From: Persicaria tinctoria
Taxonomy: Eukaryota; Streptophyta; Magnoliopsida; Caryophyllales; Polygonaceae
Assembly (NCBI GenBank): GCA_037127255.1
Contig: JBANSL010000013.1
Coordinates: 55,019,688-55,083,687, forward strand
Direction of reading: 5' to 3'
Length of the DNA: 64,000 bases
Part shown: positions 1 to 11,300 of the stretch, in pieces
How the letters are laid out: each line of letters begins with the position of its first letter
Position numbering within the stretch: position 1 is the first letter of the stretch
Translations under genes and position numbers: made by a program
The notes under the pieces: model-generated
Databases searched by the model: none
What the model saw: only the letters and a program-made list of their open reading frames with translations
Told to the model about the DNA's origin: nothing

Positions 1-172
1 ATTATAGAGGAAAAATAACTTAAATTAGAAACTCACAAAACCACCAACCAAGTCTCGAAAGTGTAGGCGGAAACTAGAAAATTAGCCAAACATGGCTTAC
101 CTAAGCTTTCTTCTCTTTAATGGTGATTTCTCTACTTGGAATTTAAATTAGAAAACTAACCCTAGAACATCC

Positions 173-182
173 TATTTATAAG
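173..182 (-). promoter_or_regulatory. TATA box of the LTR promoter
   Basis: The plus strand reads TATTTATAAG, so the minus strand reads CTTATAAATA, a good plant TATA box in the orientation deduced for this LTR. LTRs in this window at 15922, 22673 and 61604 carry TATTTATAG at a comparable place. The transcription start was not determined. Confidence 0.45.
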
Positions 183-1870
183 CCTAATCTCTTCCATAAA
201 TAAGGTAAAAGATAGATAAACTAGATAGAAACTTTCTAAACAAACTAGATAGAAGATAGACTTTTCAAATTTAATTCAGCGTCAAATTCCGCTGGCAGCG
301 AATGGCCTCAATCAAGCTCCTGTTGGATTTTCGCTACAACCTCACTACCACACTCGCTGGCAGCGAATGTCCATGCCTTAGAATTTTCTCAAGCTCCTCG
401 GGTACTTCCTTTCCGCTTTCGCGAGCCGTTTCTTCTGCTGCAGCGAGATCGTCGATCCGCAGGTGCAAGAGACCCCTTCCGCTAGAGCGAGTCGGCGAGC
501 TCCGTCATCTTGGTGCATCCCGCTGGCAGCGAGGATTTTCGTGGCAGCGAGTGGCTCGCTGCAGCGAGTCTAGTCGCTGGCAGCGAATGCTGCCTGGTCG
601 GCCGGGCTGACTCGACTCGCTGGCAGCGAACTCCATTCGCTGGCAGCGAGACACGCTGACTCCTGGACATGCTCCTGATTACTAGACTCGCTGGCAGCGA
701 GATCCCATCCGCTGGCAGCGAGACGTGCCCAGGGACTTGCTCAGACATGATGTCTTTGACTTGATTCGCTGCATCAGAAATCCATTCGCTTACAGCGAAA
801 ATCCAGTAGAACAGTATCACGTAGATCTTCGAAAGAGCTTTCCAACGCATGCTCATATGCGTCGATCGGACATCCGAGGCCTCCGGAAAGTGCGTTACAA
901 GTTCAGCTCGCCGAGCGGACAGCTTTCGCGACTCGCCCTCGTTTTCGCTCTTAGACCTCGATTTCGTGCTTCGTTGCTCCTTAGGTTGTTCCACTCTCTT
1001 CGAGACTTCTTTTCCGCTTTCGCGAGCCTAATCTCTTCCATAAATAAGGTAAAAGATAGATAAACTAGATAGAAACTTTCTAAACAAACTAGATAGAAGA
1101 TAGACTTTCCAAATTTAATTCAGCGTCAAATTCCGCTGGCAGCGAAAATTTCCGCTGGCAGCGAATGGCCTCAATCAAGCTCCTGTTGGATTTTCGCTAC
1201 CACCTCGCTACCACACTCGCTGGCAGCGAATGTCCATGCCTTAGAATTTTCTCAAGCTCCTCGGGTACTTCCTTTCCGCTTTCGCGAGCCGCTTCTTCCG
1301 CTGCAGCGAGTTCGTCGATCCGCACGTGCGAGAGACCCCTTCCGCTGGAGCGAGTCGGCGAGCTCCTTCATCTTGGTGCATCCCGTTGGCAGCGAGGATT
1401 TTCGCGGCAGCGAGTCTAGTTGCTGGCAGCGAATGCTGCCTAGTTGGCCGGGCTGACTCGACTCGCTGGCAGCGAACTCCATTAGCTGGCAGCGAGACGC
1501 GCCGGCTCCTGGACATGCTCCTGATGACTAGACTCGCTGGCAGCGAGATCCCATCCGCTGGCAGCGAGACGTGCCCAGGGACTTGCTCAGACATGATGTC
1601 TTTGACTTGATTCGCTGCAGCAGAAATCCATTCGCTGACAGCGAAAATCCAATAGAACACCATCACGTAGATCTTTGAAAGAGCTTTCCAACGCATGCTC
1701 ATATGCGTCGATCGGACATCCGAGGCCTCCGGAAAGTGCGTTACAAGTTCAGCTCGCCGAGCGGACAGCTTTCGCGACTCGCCCTCGTTTTCGCTCTTAG
1801 ACCTCGATTTCGTGCTTCGTTGCTCCATAGGTTGTTCCACTCTCTTCGGGACTTCTTCCTTAAGCTCTCT
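182..1870. repeat. Tandem duplication of about 845 bp inside the LTR
   Basis: Copy 1 runs about 182-1026 and copy 2 about 1027-1870. Both begin GCCTAATCTCTTCCATAAAT and end in CACTCTCTTCG(A/G)GACTTCTT. The copies are nearly identical. Copy 2 has an extra CGCTGGCAGCGA word at about 1145, and copy 1 has extra words around 545-580. The junction (about 1005-1030) carries TTTTCCGCTTTCGCGAGCC, which also occurs inside each copy (about 410-430 and 1272-1290), so unequal pairing at this shared sequence is a plausible origin. Confidence 0.85.
289..1640. repeat. Dispersed CGCTGGCAGCGA words in the LTR
   Basis: The 11-mer CGCTGGCAGCG, an inverted repeat of CGCTG and CAGCG around one base, recurs many times between 289 and 800 and again between 1134 and 1640, usually followed by AA or AG. 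Diverged forms such as CGCTGCAGCG and CGCTTACAGCG are mixed in. Spacing is irregular (about 15 to 100 bp), so this is not a simple tandem satellite. The local GC content is far above that of the rest of the LTR. Confidence 0.8.
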
Positions 1871-4800
1871 CAAGTCTCCTCTTATCCTTTTTTAGCTCCG
1901 TTCCTTGTGTTCTTTGCCTCGGATCTACAAATCTACATAAAACCATCGAAATAGCGTAGATTCTGAACTTTTCCACAAAACGAGCGCTAATCTAATTAAC
2001 AATAAAACATGAATATATGACAATGAAATGCATCTAAAATAACTTATAATGCCTATTGGAATACGCCTTATCAATAATCGAGCAAGTAATTCATTTGTTA
2101 AATGGATGAAATATGTTCAGTAATTTTGAATAGCGTTTTTAAACGTAGTTCCAAAAATTCTGAATAAATCTTAAGGGGTAAGGACCTATATGTCTAGGAT
2201 CTTGAAAGTCGATAGTCCTAATGAAGACATGTTATCTGACTTTGCTCGATTAGAATGGATTTTTTCCGGTGTATATCCATATGTTGGACATACAAATAAA
2301 GTGAGCTGGTGTTGAGTACTTCGGGTACGTCAACAGTAATGTAGTTCCCTTGAAAATTAGAAAATGAGCAGGTGGACTTGATGAGAGTTCAACTCTTGAG
2401 TCCTAGGCTTTAAAAATTATTCTCTAATTTGTAAAGCTCACTTTGAATTTTCTCAGATCAAGAGAGTTGTAAAACTAAATTTCATTGTTCTAAGGCATTT
2501 TCATGCTAAGGAAGATTGTCATTTAGTATACTCTGTTTCACTTAGGGACATGGTCCTAGTGGGAGCAAATCTTTAGACTGACTCGCACAGTTCAGAAGAT
2601 AATTTTAAACGTATGTTGTTTGGAAATCGTCATACGGACGATTATGTCGTCAGGAATCTATGTTCTAACGGAGTGGATTTCATGATATTAATATGTTTTT
2701 GCTTCGAAGGTCATGGTAAATGATGATATGTGTTGTTTTGTGCTTCGTGCATGAACGGTAACATGTTTCTGGTCAATGGTGCTAGACGGGTAATATACTC
2801 ATTTCACTGATCTGAATCAGAAGTTAGCAGAACTGAGATTACATCGATTTATATCGTAGTAATAAAAGTTTAGCTTTCCTGAAAATGTCAGGGGCTTCTG
2901 ATGTTTCCTTACAAAGACCATGTGATGTCATGATGCTAGTAATGGAACATGCCTTGAGATCTTATTGGATTTCGTTTCCAATGTTATGATCATAAGTTTG
3001 CTGATTTTGTTTCAGTAACAAGAGGTTAAATTTGTCACTTTTGTGATAATGGTTGCAAATATGATTTGTAACTTATGCATAATCTGATTATTAGGAATAA
3101 GCAAGTCGTTGCTAGGTCCAAATGATGAAGTTGCAATCTACTTGGTTCAAGTTGATCACTAGGCAACTAGATCAGATGATATACCCAAGGATTGGTGCTG
3201 AACTTCGAAGTTTAGCTGAAGCCAATCGTATAAGATGATGTCAAGATCAGATCTTGACATTTTCTAATCCTCAATGAATTGTTGTAATTCATGAGAAGTG
3301 TCACTATGGAAGCATAGTTTAACGACTTTGCAAAGTGATAAAGGGTAAATGAAATGCATACTCTAAAAAGGTATTCTACTAGCGAGTGGGAGAAAATGTT
3401 CAACGGAACCTGAGAAAAGACAGAGTCGTCAGAAGAGGAAGTTTCCTTATCTGAAAATGATATGACACACCTTGGGGTATGTCTAGGATGATCATTGTGG
3501 GATTGTCCAAAGAGATTAGATGCTTATTGCATTAAGCACTTCTCTTGAGGCTTGAAGGGTAATCTGTTACTTGTAACAGATCACTACATTTTTTGTAGAT
3601 TGCGTTCTACAAAATTTAGAAGCTTAAAGCACAAATTCTATTGCGTTGTTTGAATTTCATGATCTCCTAAGATCAATATGGATCTAAGGGTGTATAAATG
3701 GATGTTGATATACAAGGTGAACTTGCTGGTTAACATATATCCATGCTTTCTCTCACATTGAGTGATGGAGAAATCAGATGAAATTCAAAAAGTTTTCCTG
3801 TCTTAAATTCTTCTATTGACTGAAGTTGTCCGAAATGGTCAAATCCGAGCACCAAGCATTGGTTTCTGTTGAGTGCGTATTGTGCTGATTTGTGGAGTAG
3901 TTCATTTGTTGGACAATCCTTGGTCAGTTACTTCTTGGAGATGGCAGAAGTGTCATATTAAAGGCTAAAGACATAAGATGATCTCTGGGAGATGTACTTA
4001 TGATTAAGGGTCACTTGGTGAACCTTAAAATGTAGAATAAGCTTAGCAGCTAGTTCTTGAAAATTTTAGCCTTATCTGTTTAGTTGCATCAAATCCATTT
4101 GGATAAAAGGTAACATGTAGAATGTGTGTACTAGGCATGAGGCTAGGTACATGATCACATTCTTAAATCATCTTGGAAATGCGAACTTCTAAGATTGATG
4201 AGAGCAATCTGATAAGGAAAATGAGTTTTCGTAGCTCAGGGATTCTTAATCATGATTGAGAGACAGTTGTTAAGACAACTTAGAATGAGTTTTGATTGAT
4301 GAAACCACAACATAGCCTCTGGTAGTTCAGTTTTTACATTATCTTATGATAGTTGTGATACAAGTTGTCTTGCCACATTAACATTCTGGATATTCTAGGT
4401 CAAACGTGATCTAGTGTTCCTGAGAATGTTCAGAGCTAAAGAAGTTTCGTTCTTGGCTCACAACTTGTTGAACAAATGTGTTTCGAGTTCAGGATTTTCA
4501 TCTAAAACGATTGTGAGCATATCGAAACCACTTTAGAGTGGGAGTTGTTTTGAACACGAGGTATCTCAGAAACACATTAGATGTGGTTGCTCCAAAAGTA
4601 TCCAAATGAGACAGCGCCAATCACAACTGGAGTATGTGATTTGATGGTAAATCTAAGGCACAACTAGAGGATGGTGATGACAGATAATGAGTCTATGGAA
4701 TTAAGAAGCCATGTTTTGAACCGGTTTCTATTCTGCCCAGACATAAAGCAATGAGATAATTGGGTTCTTAAAGCTTTATAGGCGGAATGATCCATTGAGA

Positions 4801-5120
4801 GTTATACCCTAGATCAAGAGAGTTAGGTTGGAACCTTCTCTCTACATGGTTAGATTGTGTTCAATCAGACCGAAGAATGGCTACAAAAGCTTGTATCTGT
4901 TTACAAGTTAACCTAGATAACAATGTTTTTCCCAGTGGGAGGACTTCTGGAAATTCGTTTTTTAGAAAAGTTTCTGCTAAGGTTTTGAGAAAGACTCTAG
5001 TCTTGTACTCACACCTATGTAAGCATTGAAACATGCATCTAGATGACAATGATAAGATGTTTTGTAACTTGCGTTCAAAATATGAATCATTGTAAGTATG
5101 TCATATTGGAAATTTTAACT

Positions 5121-5150
5121 TTCTTATGTTGCAGATGACACACTGATAGC
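5121..5150 (+). pseudogene. copia reverse transcriptase active-site remnant
   Basis: The frame reads YVADDTLIA where copia elements have YVDDxLIA. The two Asp that bind metal are kept but an Ala codon (GCA) lies between V and D. The frame closes within a few tens of codons either side, so this is a fossil, not a working enzyme. Confidence 0.55.
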
Positions 5151-5589
5151 CTGTTATGTTGTGATTCTAGCCTGACAACTTTGATACAATTGTCAGCTGA
5201 ATCTGTTACATAGAAATTGGGTAGTTGTCTATGAGGTTATTTTGTATAATCTCAGGGATGCCATTCTCATATATGGAAATGTATAAATGGACTTAGATAG
5301 AAAGTAGATTAAGTGAGGAACACTTGAGAAACTGAGTGCAATCTCGCATTCTGTTGTATGCTGAGATGAGACAAGCGAACATGTGTTTGTTTACAAACTT
5401 ATTCGAGTCTTATGCACTGAACACAGTAAATGATTGCAAAAGCACTCTTGTAAGTTGTGTATTGTGTTATGGTGGATGATGTCTATGTCCATGTTGAAAC
5501 ATAGATATGGATCTTAGTTATCTAATGGAGGAGACACTGATGTATGTATCAACATCAGTCCGTAGGTCTTATCTCCAATGAGAAGAGAT

Positions 5590-5690
5590 GTTGATGTCTA
5601 GCAAGAAACTGTCTTGCTTATCCTTCCACCACGGAAGCTGAGGTTCTTACATCATCAGTAGCTTCCGAGGAGATTATGGAAAAAGATTCT
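5590..5690 (+). pseudogene. copia RNase H remnant
   Basis: The stretch AGCAAGAAACTGTCTTGCTT gives SKKLSCL. After a single-base frame change near 5620, TCCACCACGGAAGCTGAG gives STTEAE, followed by V-L-T-S-S-V-A-S-E-E-I-M. Copia RNase H has the same order, including the Glu of the TAEAE/TTEAE core. It lies 3' of the RT motif, as expected. Confidence 0.5.
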
Positions 5691-6859
5691 CCTGAAAACA
5701 TAAAATTTGGTTGTGGCGAAATATGGTGAGCGGATGTCATGACTATGAGTTGTGACTGATCATTTTTTTCAATACCAGGATTTCCAAAGGATGTTGGAGA
5801 TCAAATGATATTCAGATCAAACCATGTCTAGTCAGAGAGACGTTGTTCAAGAACAACGTTGTCATAATATGTTTGACTCTTGATGGTTATGTGAGCCACC
5901 TCTTTGATTTGAGTTTTTAGCAAGTAGGAGACTTTGGTCTTAACTCATATGCTGTGCCATTGACATGGTGAAAACTGGTGATGTAAATATGAAATATGTT
6001 ACATGTCACTGAACCATAGTTTGTTCTCTCACACGAACAAACGTTCCTATAAGTGTTCGTCACTGTAGGTGTAAGGTATCTCAATTCTTATGGGAACGAA
6101 ATGAGATGATAACCGCCTTGACTATCTTTGGATGTCAAGATGAAGTCTCTCCGGTTGGGAAAGACTGAATGGGTAATTTATAGCGAGTCATTCATATGAC
6201 TCGTAACTATGCTCCTGCGCCCATTGGTTCAGAATAGCAAGGTGTTGTAGGGTAAATAGTTCTCAAGTCTGCGTGACTATGAGATGAACACCTTTACAAG
6301 TTGAGTGGACAACACTTTAGAGAAGCGCTCCCTGTAGCACACTGTTATACTAGTGTGTGCTAGTCGACCCTATGAGGCGATAGATTGATCCCATCTCTAT
6401 CACTGTGTGAGCTAAGATGTATGTAAACATGGCAACCCTTAGTGACTAACGGCTTGGGTTACTGATTGTGGTGGTGATGTGCTACTTTGGTTGTGTTCTG
6501 ATGGCCATGAGTGATGCGGTCTAAGTGGGGCACTTCTGGGAAAGTGGTCATCATTTACATGAAAGTAATGCCAATGCGAAAGGAAGGTATTATGAGTAAT
6601 CGTTGACAAAAATGGGATTTGCTGGATCCGGCAGTTACGTACTGTTGTGAATCGCCATTACAGTTGAACAAAACTGAGAGGGATCCAGTTTTGTGTATCA
6701 ACTAGACCGATGAAAGATAATCCTAGGGATGCAGCAATACTTTTCAACTAACGTTGTGACCTAGTCCCTAGCGGGATTTTTATGCAGGTAGTGTTGCCGG
6801 GTCGCACGGCCTATACACGACGAGTATGAGAATGAGTTTTGGAGGAACGTATTCTTTTG

Positions 6860-6872
6860 TGCGAGTGGGAGA
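6860..6872 (+). promoter_or_regulatory. Polypurine tract of the copia element
   Basis: TGCGAGTGGGAGA directly abuts the TGTTAGAATT start of the LTR. Plant copia elements use AGTGGGAGA-type tracts here to prime plus-strand synthesis. Its position shows that 6873-7312 is the 3' LTR of a plus-strand element. Confidence 0.75.
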
Positions 6873-7312
6873 TGTTAGAATTATTTTATAATTCAGACAT
6901 TATTTTATATACGCCCAAAAGATAATTAAATAGCCTAATTTACGTAATTAGGTAAGTAATCCTTATTCGTTAAGAATTACCTAATATTAGAATTAATAAT
7001 ATATATTCGTTATATATTAATTTATCTAATATATAAAGAGATAAATAAGAGAGACTCCTCTCTCCTGATCTCAAACCCTAGAGAGTCTATTCGTCAGACG
7101 TTCTCTCAAGAAAAGAAATCCCACAGAGAACTCTCCTCCCTGATGCTCTCCCATGGTGTGTAGGCTGTGAATCGTAGGTTCTCCACTGCTCCTGAATCTC
7201 TAACTAGATTTAGGGCTTTGGAGATCTACCCGGTGATCAAATTCGAAGGCAAGACGATCTAGATTCCGCTTCCGCTATTCGAGGTAATCCGTATATCTCA
7301 CAAATTCTAACA
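6873..7312 (+). mobile_element. Ty1/copia 3' LTR
   Basis: The 440-bp LTR begins TGTTAGAATT and ends AATTCTAACA, so it has TG...CA termini and a 10-bp terminal inverted repeat. It contains a TATA box at 7030-7038 and a pyrimidine-rich stretch just downstream, as expected for an LTR promoter. The matching 5' LTR is missing because the left part of the element is cut by the gypsy insertion at 2073 or lies outside the window. Confidence 0.8.
7030..7038 (+). promoter_or_regulatory. TATA box in copia LTR
   Basis: TATATAAAG lies 158 bp into the LTR and is followed by GAGATAAATAAGAGAGACTC and a CT-rich leader. This is the best core-promoter candidate in this LTR. Confidence 0.55.
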
Positions 7313-7850
7313 CTATCTATACACATTCTTCTTTGTGTATATTTGAGACTACATTCAAGGCTTCATGAAATTGTAAGGTGTTCTATCGATATCAATTTCG
7401 CATAGCATCTCCAATAACTCTTAATAAAACAAAATAGAGAGAATTAAGTTTTGTAAAGAAAATAGAGCTTCTAATACTCTTTCCGTTAATTAAAATATGA
7501 AGTTGTACTATTTACGTATATATTTTTAGGGTAATTTAGGTAAATAGACATTTAGGAATATTAAATTAGGTAATTATACCTCTAAAAAAAAGTTTAGATG
7601 TAGCCTTCTCAAATGGAGTATTAATGAGTCAATGGTCAACTTATTTGACCGTCGAGCAGTCAATGTTGACAGTTAATCGACTCATTTAGATTTTTTTTAA
7701 GTGATGGCTTTTTTTATAATATCACCGTTGATCACTGATGCCATTTTTTTACGTAATTTTTTTTACCGTGATGTCATTTTTTAATGATATTTTTATTGAG
7801 AAACTTTTTGCCACGTGCACTATTTTCGGCCTAATTAGCGGAATGTCTAA
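7313..7850. other. AT-rich stretch without recognised features
   Basis: The stretch is AT-rich with several T and A runs. No coding frame, terminal repeat or structured RNA was recognised. A G-box core CACGTG is present at about 7812-7817, upstream of the exon-like region that follows; no function can be claimed from that alone. Confidence 0.4.
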
Positions 7851-7853
7851 GGT

Positions 7854-8560
7854 TTGGGACAAATTGTGAAATTGTCCATCTCCCCCATTGCACCATCACA
7901 AGAAACGGATGACAGTGGGCAGAAAGAGGGAGACGACCCCAAATTCCTTGAACTCCTTCCCTCCCGATCTTCTTCCCTTCAGATCTCCACCGGAGGCTGC
8001 CTCCATCTTCCTTCTCTCCTCTTGGTTGCCACCATCACCGGCAGAATCAAAGAGGAAGAATCCCCTTCGAGGAATCGAAGAGGAAGAATCGTCGAGTAAT
8101 CGAAGAGCTGGAGGAGGAAGATCCGACTTCAGGTGGACAAATGCAGCGTTTTTGGTTCCGATTGTTGTCGTTCTTACCAGTACGTGCTGGCATCCGAACC
8201 CCATGGCTTCATTTGTTGATTGTCTGATATGTGCGCAGATCTATTGTGCTTAGATATGAATCTGAATTCCAGTTGCATTGGCATTCAGATTCCAATCGAT
8301 GTGGTGGTTCAATCGGTGGTTCAGTCAACGTGAGCATTCAGATCCCAATTGCAATCGACCACAGCGAGCGAGATCGCCAAGGTCGAGCAGCCGGAGCGAG
8401 CGATCGAGGGAGCGACCGGAGCGACGGCATCCTCTAAAATCCGAGATCTCCTCGGTGGATCCAGATCCGAGAGAACAGAAGGTACCTTTTTCCTCGCAGT
8501 TGTGCTTCTGTTAGTGGAGTTTTGTGGGAGGTTGTGCTCAAATCCGTAGGAGGTTGTGCT
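7854..8560 (+). other. GC-richer exon-like island, gene not recognised
   Basis: Base composition rises sharply against both sides. Several overlapping frames are open (7854-8099, 7888-8253, 8278-8514), with purine runs GAGGAAGAATC and CCTTCCCTCCCGATCTTC that resemble a plant 5' leader or first exon. CCAGTACGTGC at about 8178-8188 and GAAGGTACC at about 8478-8486 could be splice donors. No protein family was recognised in any frame. It may be a captured host exon in a transposon or a decayed gene start. Confidence 0.3.
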
Positions 8561-8837
8561 CAGATCCAGCCGATTTCTCCAGCTTTAGATCTCCGGCTTG
8601 CTCATATTTGTGGAGGTTGAGCTAAGATCCGACCGATTGCTCAGATATGTGGAGGCCTGGAGGTTTCAGATCTCCGGCTTCGAGATCATAGGATTTAGAT
8701 CTTCCAGCAACACTGGGGGGAGGAAGTGAAAAGTAGGGTTGAGCGGCGTTCATCAATTAGGTTAACTTAGAGAAATTACAAAATTTGTCCGCTATTTTAT
8801 ATTGTGAATTTTTTACCACAATACTACATTTGCCCCA

Positions 8838-9146
8838 TTAAATTATATTTGCACAACAAAATATTATATGAGCACAACATACTATTATAGTTGCACAACG
8901 AAAAGTGATGAAACGAAAAAAGGGCGGGGGGGGGGGGGGGGGGGATATATATTATATTTGCACAATAAAATGTTATATTTTCACAACATATATACTGTTA
9001 TATTTGCACTAGTACAACATACTATTATATTTGCACGACAAAATGTGGAAAAAAAAAATACTAGACTTGGGTTATATTTGCACAACATACGGTTATATTT
9101 GCACAAAAACAACATACTCTTATATTTGCACAACAAAATGTAAAAA
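8838..9146. repeat. Degenerate TTATATTTGCACAACA minisatellite
   Basis: About a dozen variant units of roughly 20-30 bp share the core TTATATTTGCACAACA, usually followed by AAATG or TACT. The array is interrupted by a 19-base G run (8926-8944) and by A runs near 9050 and 9140. The frame 8868-9143 is only a translation of the repeat and is not counted as a gene. Confidence 0.75.
8926..8944. repeat. Homopolymer of 19 G
   Basis: An unbroken run of G interrupts the GCACAA minisatellite. Its length is likely variable and prone to sequencing error. On the minus strand it is a C run. Confidence 0.9.
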
Positions 9147-9244
9147 AAAAAAGACTTGGGAAGGGGATGGACAATTCACTAATTTTTCCAAAGGTGTGGA
9201 TAAACCACCAATTAAGACATGTTTTTGAACCTTTTGCAAACACC

Positions 9245-9691
9245 CCCTTTTTTATTTAATGTGATGCAACTTTTCAAAGTAGTATTTTGATGCCACTTTG
9301 TTAAGGCGTAAAAAAGTATTTATCAATATAATAAGAACAAGGTAATTAAATTTCCAACATCTAATATTTATTAACTAAATGCCCACTGGTAACCCCCTAT
9401 CCCATGCCCGTGCCTCTTAACGCCCCGATTTTGCTCAGAAATCTCCAATTACCCCGCGCTAATGTCAGGCTCCCATTTCAATTCCCTTCAAAATTTCGCA
9501 ACCGATTTTGATTACATTTCGTTTGTCATCATAATCTATTCGAATATTCTTTTCAACATAATTACCACATATTTTCTTCTTTAGTCAGCATGTGTATTCA
9601 TCATAATATCATCACATGTTGACTAAATAATTTCCCTTGTTAGCATAATCAACACACATCAACACATATTTCCGACTAAAAAACCTTTTAT

Positions 9692-9695
<4 letters not shown>
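9245..9695. other. Stretch with nothing recognised
   Basis: AT-rich sequence without an open frame, terminal repeat or RNA gene that could be recognised. Confidence 0.4.

Positions 9696-9740
<45 letters not shown>
9696..9740. repeat. (AT)n microsatellite
   Basis: About 22 AT units abut the left end of the DNA element at 9741. A second TA tract (about 11446-11464) lies at its right end, as if the element sits in a TA microsatellite. Confidence 0.95.
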
Positions 9741-9743
<3 letters not shown>

Positions 9744-10183
9744 ATTGGTTCAAGAGTGCACACATCTTATAGTGTACCTTGTGCACAAATCTTGACCTTT
9801 AATTAAGAGCAATTGATGGTTAAGATTAATTAGGTTTTTCTTGCTATTTTTTTAATTAAAAAATATGGGACCCACCAGAAAAATTCCTTACCTGCCTTAA
9901 TGCGGCGCGTGTGCAGTGATCCATCTCCCTTTTTTTTTCTTCCGAATGATTGAAATCTCTCTCTCTCTCTCTCTCTCCAAATTGCCATTCCCCTTTTTTT
10001 TTTAGTTCACACATGAGTGATCTTTTGGTGTACGGCGTAACCACCTGATTTGGTTTGTGTTTGAAATTTATCAATTTAACCAAATAATATTTCATATCAT
10101 CACGAATTATGTTATGTTGTATTTTTTTCCATCCAGTTTATATAAACATTAACCAATTCCACTGAATATTTTTTTACGTACAA

Positions 10184-10600
10184 CCGAATAATGTTTTTTT
10201 TTTCCATCAGATCAAATTCAAATGAAAGAAACCTTAACTCCCTACACAATACTTACGATTTATACGAATAATGCTTTATATTTCACCGAATAATCTCATA
10301 GTTCATATGTTGCGATAAAAAAATGTCTTTTATAAACGAATAATCACTACAAATTCATCGAATAATGTCGGTATCCCACCGAATAATGTTTCATGTGCAA
10401 CGCATAAAATTAACCATCTAAGATTTCTCTAAAAAAATGAGAATTGTAATGAATAATATTTAAATATTCAGCGAATAATACTTATATTCAGAACTAAATA
10501 ATATCGAAATCCTTAAAACTCAATCACACATTGATTTCGAATTACAAAATCCACACATTCCATTGAATAAATATTCAGAATTCAACGAATAATATGGATC
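10184..10600. repeat. CGAATAAT octamer cluster, plus orientation
   Basis: Eight exact CGAATAAT octamers and several one-base variants (TGAATAAT, CTAAATAAT) are spread over about 420 bp in the left part of element A. They are not evenly spaced. Many are preceded by AC or AAC. Confidence 0.8.
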
Positions 10601-10739
10601 GACAAATATAACAAGGAATGTTAACCTGATGATCTAAAATTTTATAGATGTACCTCCTTAGCCTCCTCTTCCCATTGCAATCCAATATTACTAATTACAG
10701 ATAAGAAGAATAGGGATTTTGTTTAGGAATCAAGGCAGT

Positions 10740-11300
10740 AGCAAGCAACCAGGCGAGGCGCCGGAGGACATCGGGACCTTAGCAGTCAGCACCCGCCTCT
10801 TCATCATCGGTGGTTGATCCTGGAGCTGAGGAGCGCCCATTCGAGGCGGAGGCGAGGAGGACATTCAGTGGGGAGGCAAGGTGGCGGAGGCAAGACGATG
10901 ATTCAGCGGTGAGGCAAGGCGAGGCAGAGACGAGCCCAGACGAGGCGGATGTCCGATCGAAGGTGCTCAGACACCTCGGAATCTGAAGCTCAATATCAGG
11001 CTTTGTCCCAATCGAAGGTCGTCGGTTGTACGAGAGTAGTGCAATGACGGCGGGGACGACGATGGGATACGATGGCCGGGTCGTCGGTTGTACGAGATCT
11101 AGCCTGAATCCCTGTTTCCGAGCCGCCAGCCTCGCCTCCATCGCCACCACCGGCCATCTGGACTCGATTCCGATCACGCCTCTGCCTTCCCTCCCTGCCG
11201 AATCATCTCCTCCCCGCCTCGCCTGGATCTCTTCGCTTGCAGGAAGCGATTTGGGATTAGGGATTTATTTTCCCCACCAAACACGCGCTACACGCTCTTT
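10740..11300. other. GC-rich core of element A
   Basis: A sharply GC-rich island with open frames on both strands (minus 10779-11177, plus 11026-11313), neither resembling a protein I know. GGTCGTCGGTTGTACGAGA occurs twice (about 11016-11034 and 11079-11097). Words of the type GAGGCGAGG recur around 10750-10950. A captured and decayed host exon is the simplest reading. Confidence 0.35.

Larger units (their letters stand above)
1..2073 (-). mobile_element. Partial Ty3/gypsy LTR, cut by window start
   Basis: The right end (ATGCCTATTGGAATACGCCT then TATCA, ending at 2073) matches the right end of the LTR that finishes at 58791, and bases 40-110 resemble 57990-58065 (phrases about AACCACCAACCAAGTCTC and TTAGCCA). 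There is no purine-rich tract right of 2073; instead copia-like DNA follows. That fits the 5' LTR of a minus-strand element whose body lies left of the window. A minus-strand TATA box lies near 173-182. The LTR is swollen by a tandem duplication (182-1870). Assignment to the same family as 57310-58791 rests on eye alignment. Confidence 0.6.
2074..6872 (+). pseudogene. Decayed Ty1/copia internal region
   Basis: There is no long open frame, but two polymerase landmarks survive on the plus strand. At 5121-5150 the reading L-S-Y-V-A-D-D-T-L-I-A-C matches the copia reverse transcriptase catalytic motif YVDDxLIA with one extra Ala. At about 5596-5690 fragments S-K-K-L-S-C-L-S and, one frame away, S-T-T-E-A-E match the RNase H core SKKQSCVALSTTEAE. 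A copia-type purine tract and a 3' LTR follow at once (6861-7312), fixing the orientation. The left end is cut by the gypsy LTR at 2073 and no 5' LTR is seen. Gag and integrase could not be read by eye. Confidence 0.65.

Noticed and set aside
482..1873. Minus-strand ORFs of 170 and 210 codons
   Set aside because: They translate CGCTGGCAGCG words of an LTR (S-L-P-A repeats) and their duplicate; no domain.
8868..9143. Plus-strand ORF of 91 codons
   Set aside because: It is the translation of a minisatellite and a G run (Tyr/Leu/His/Asn repeats).
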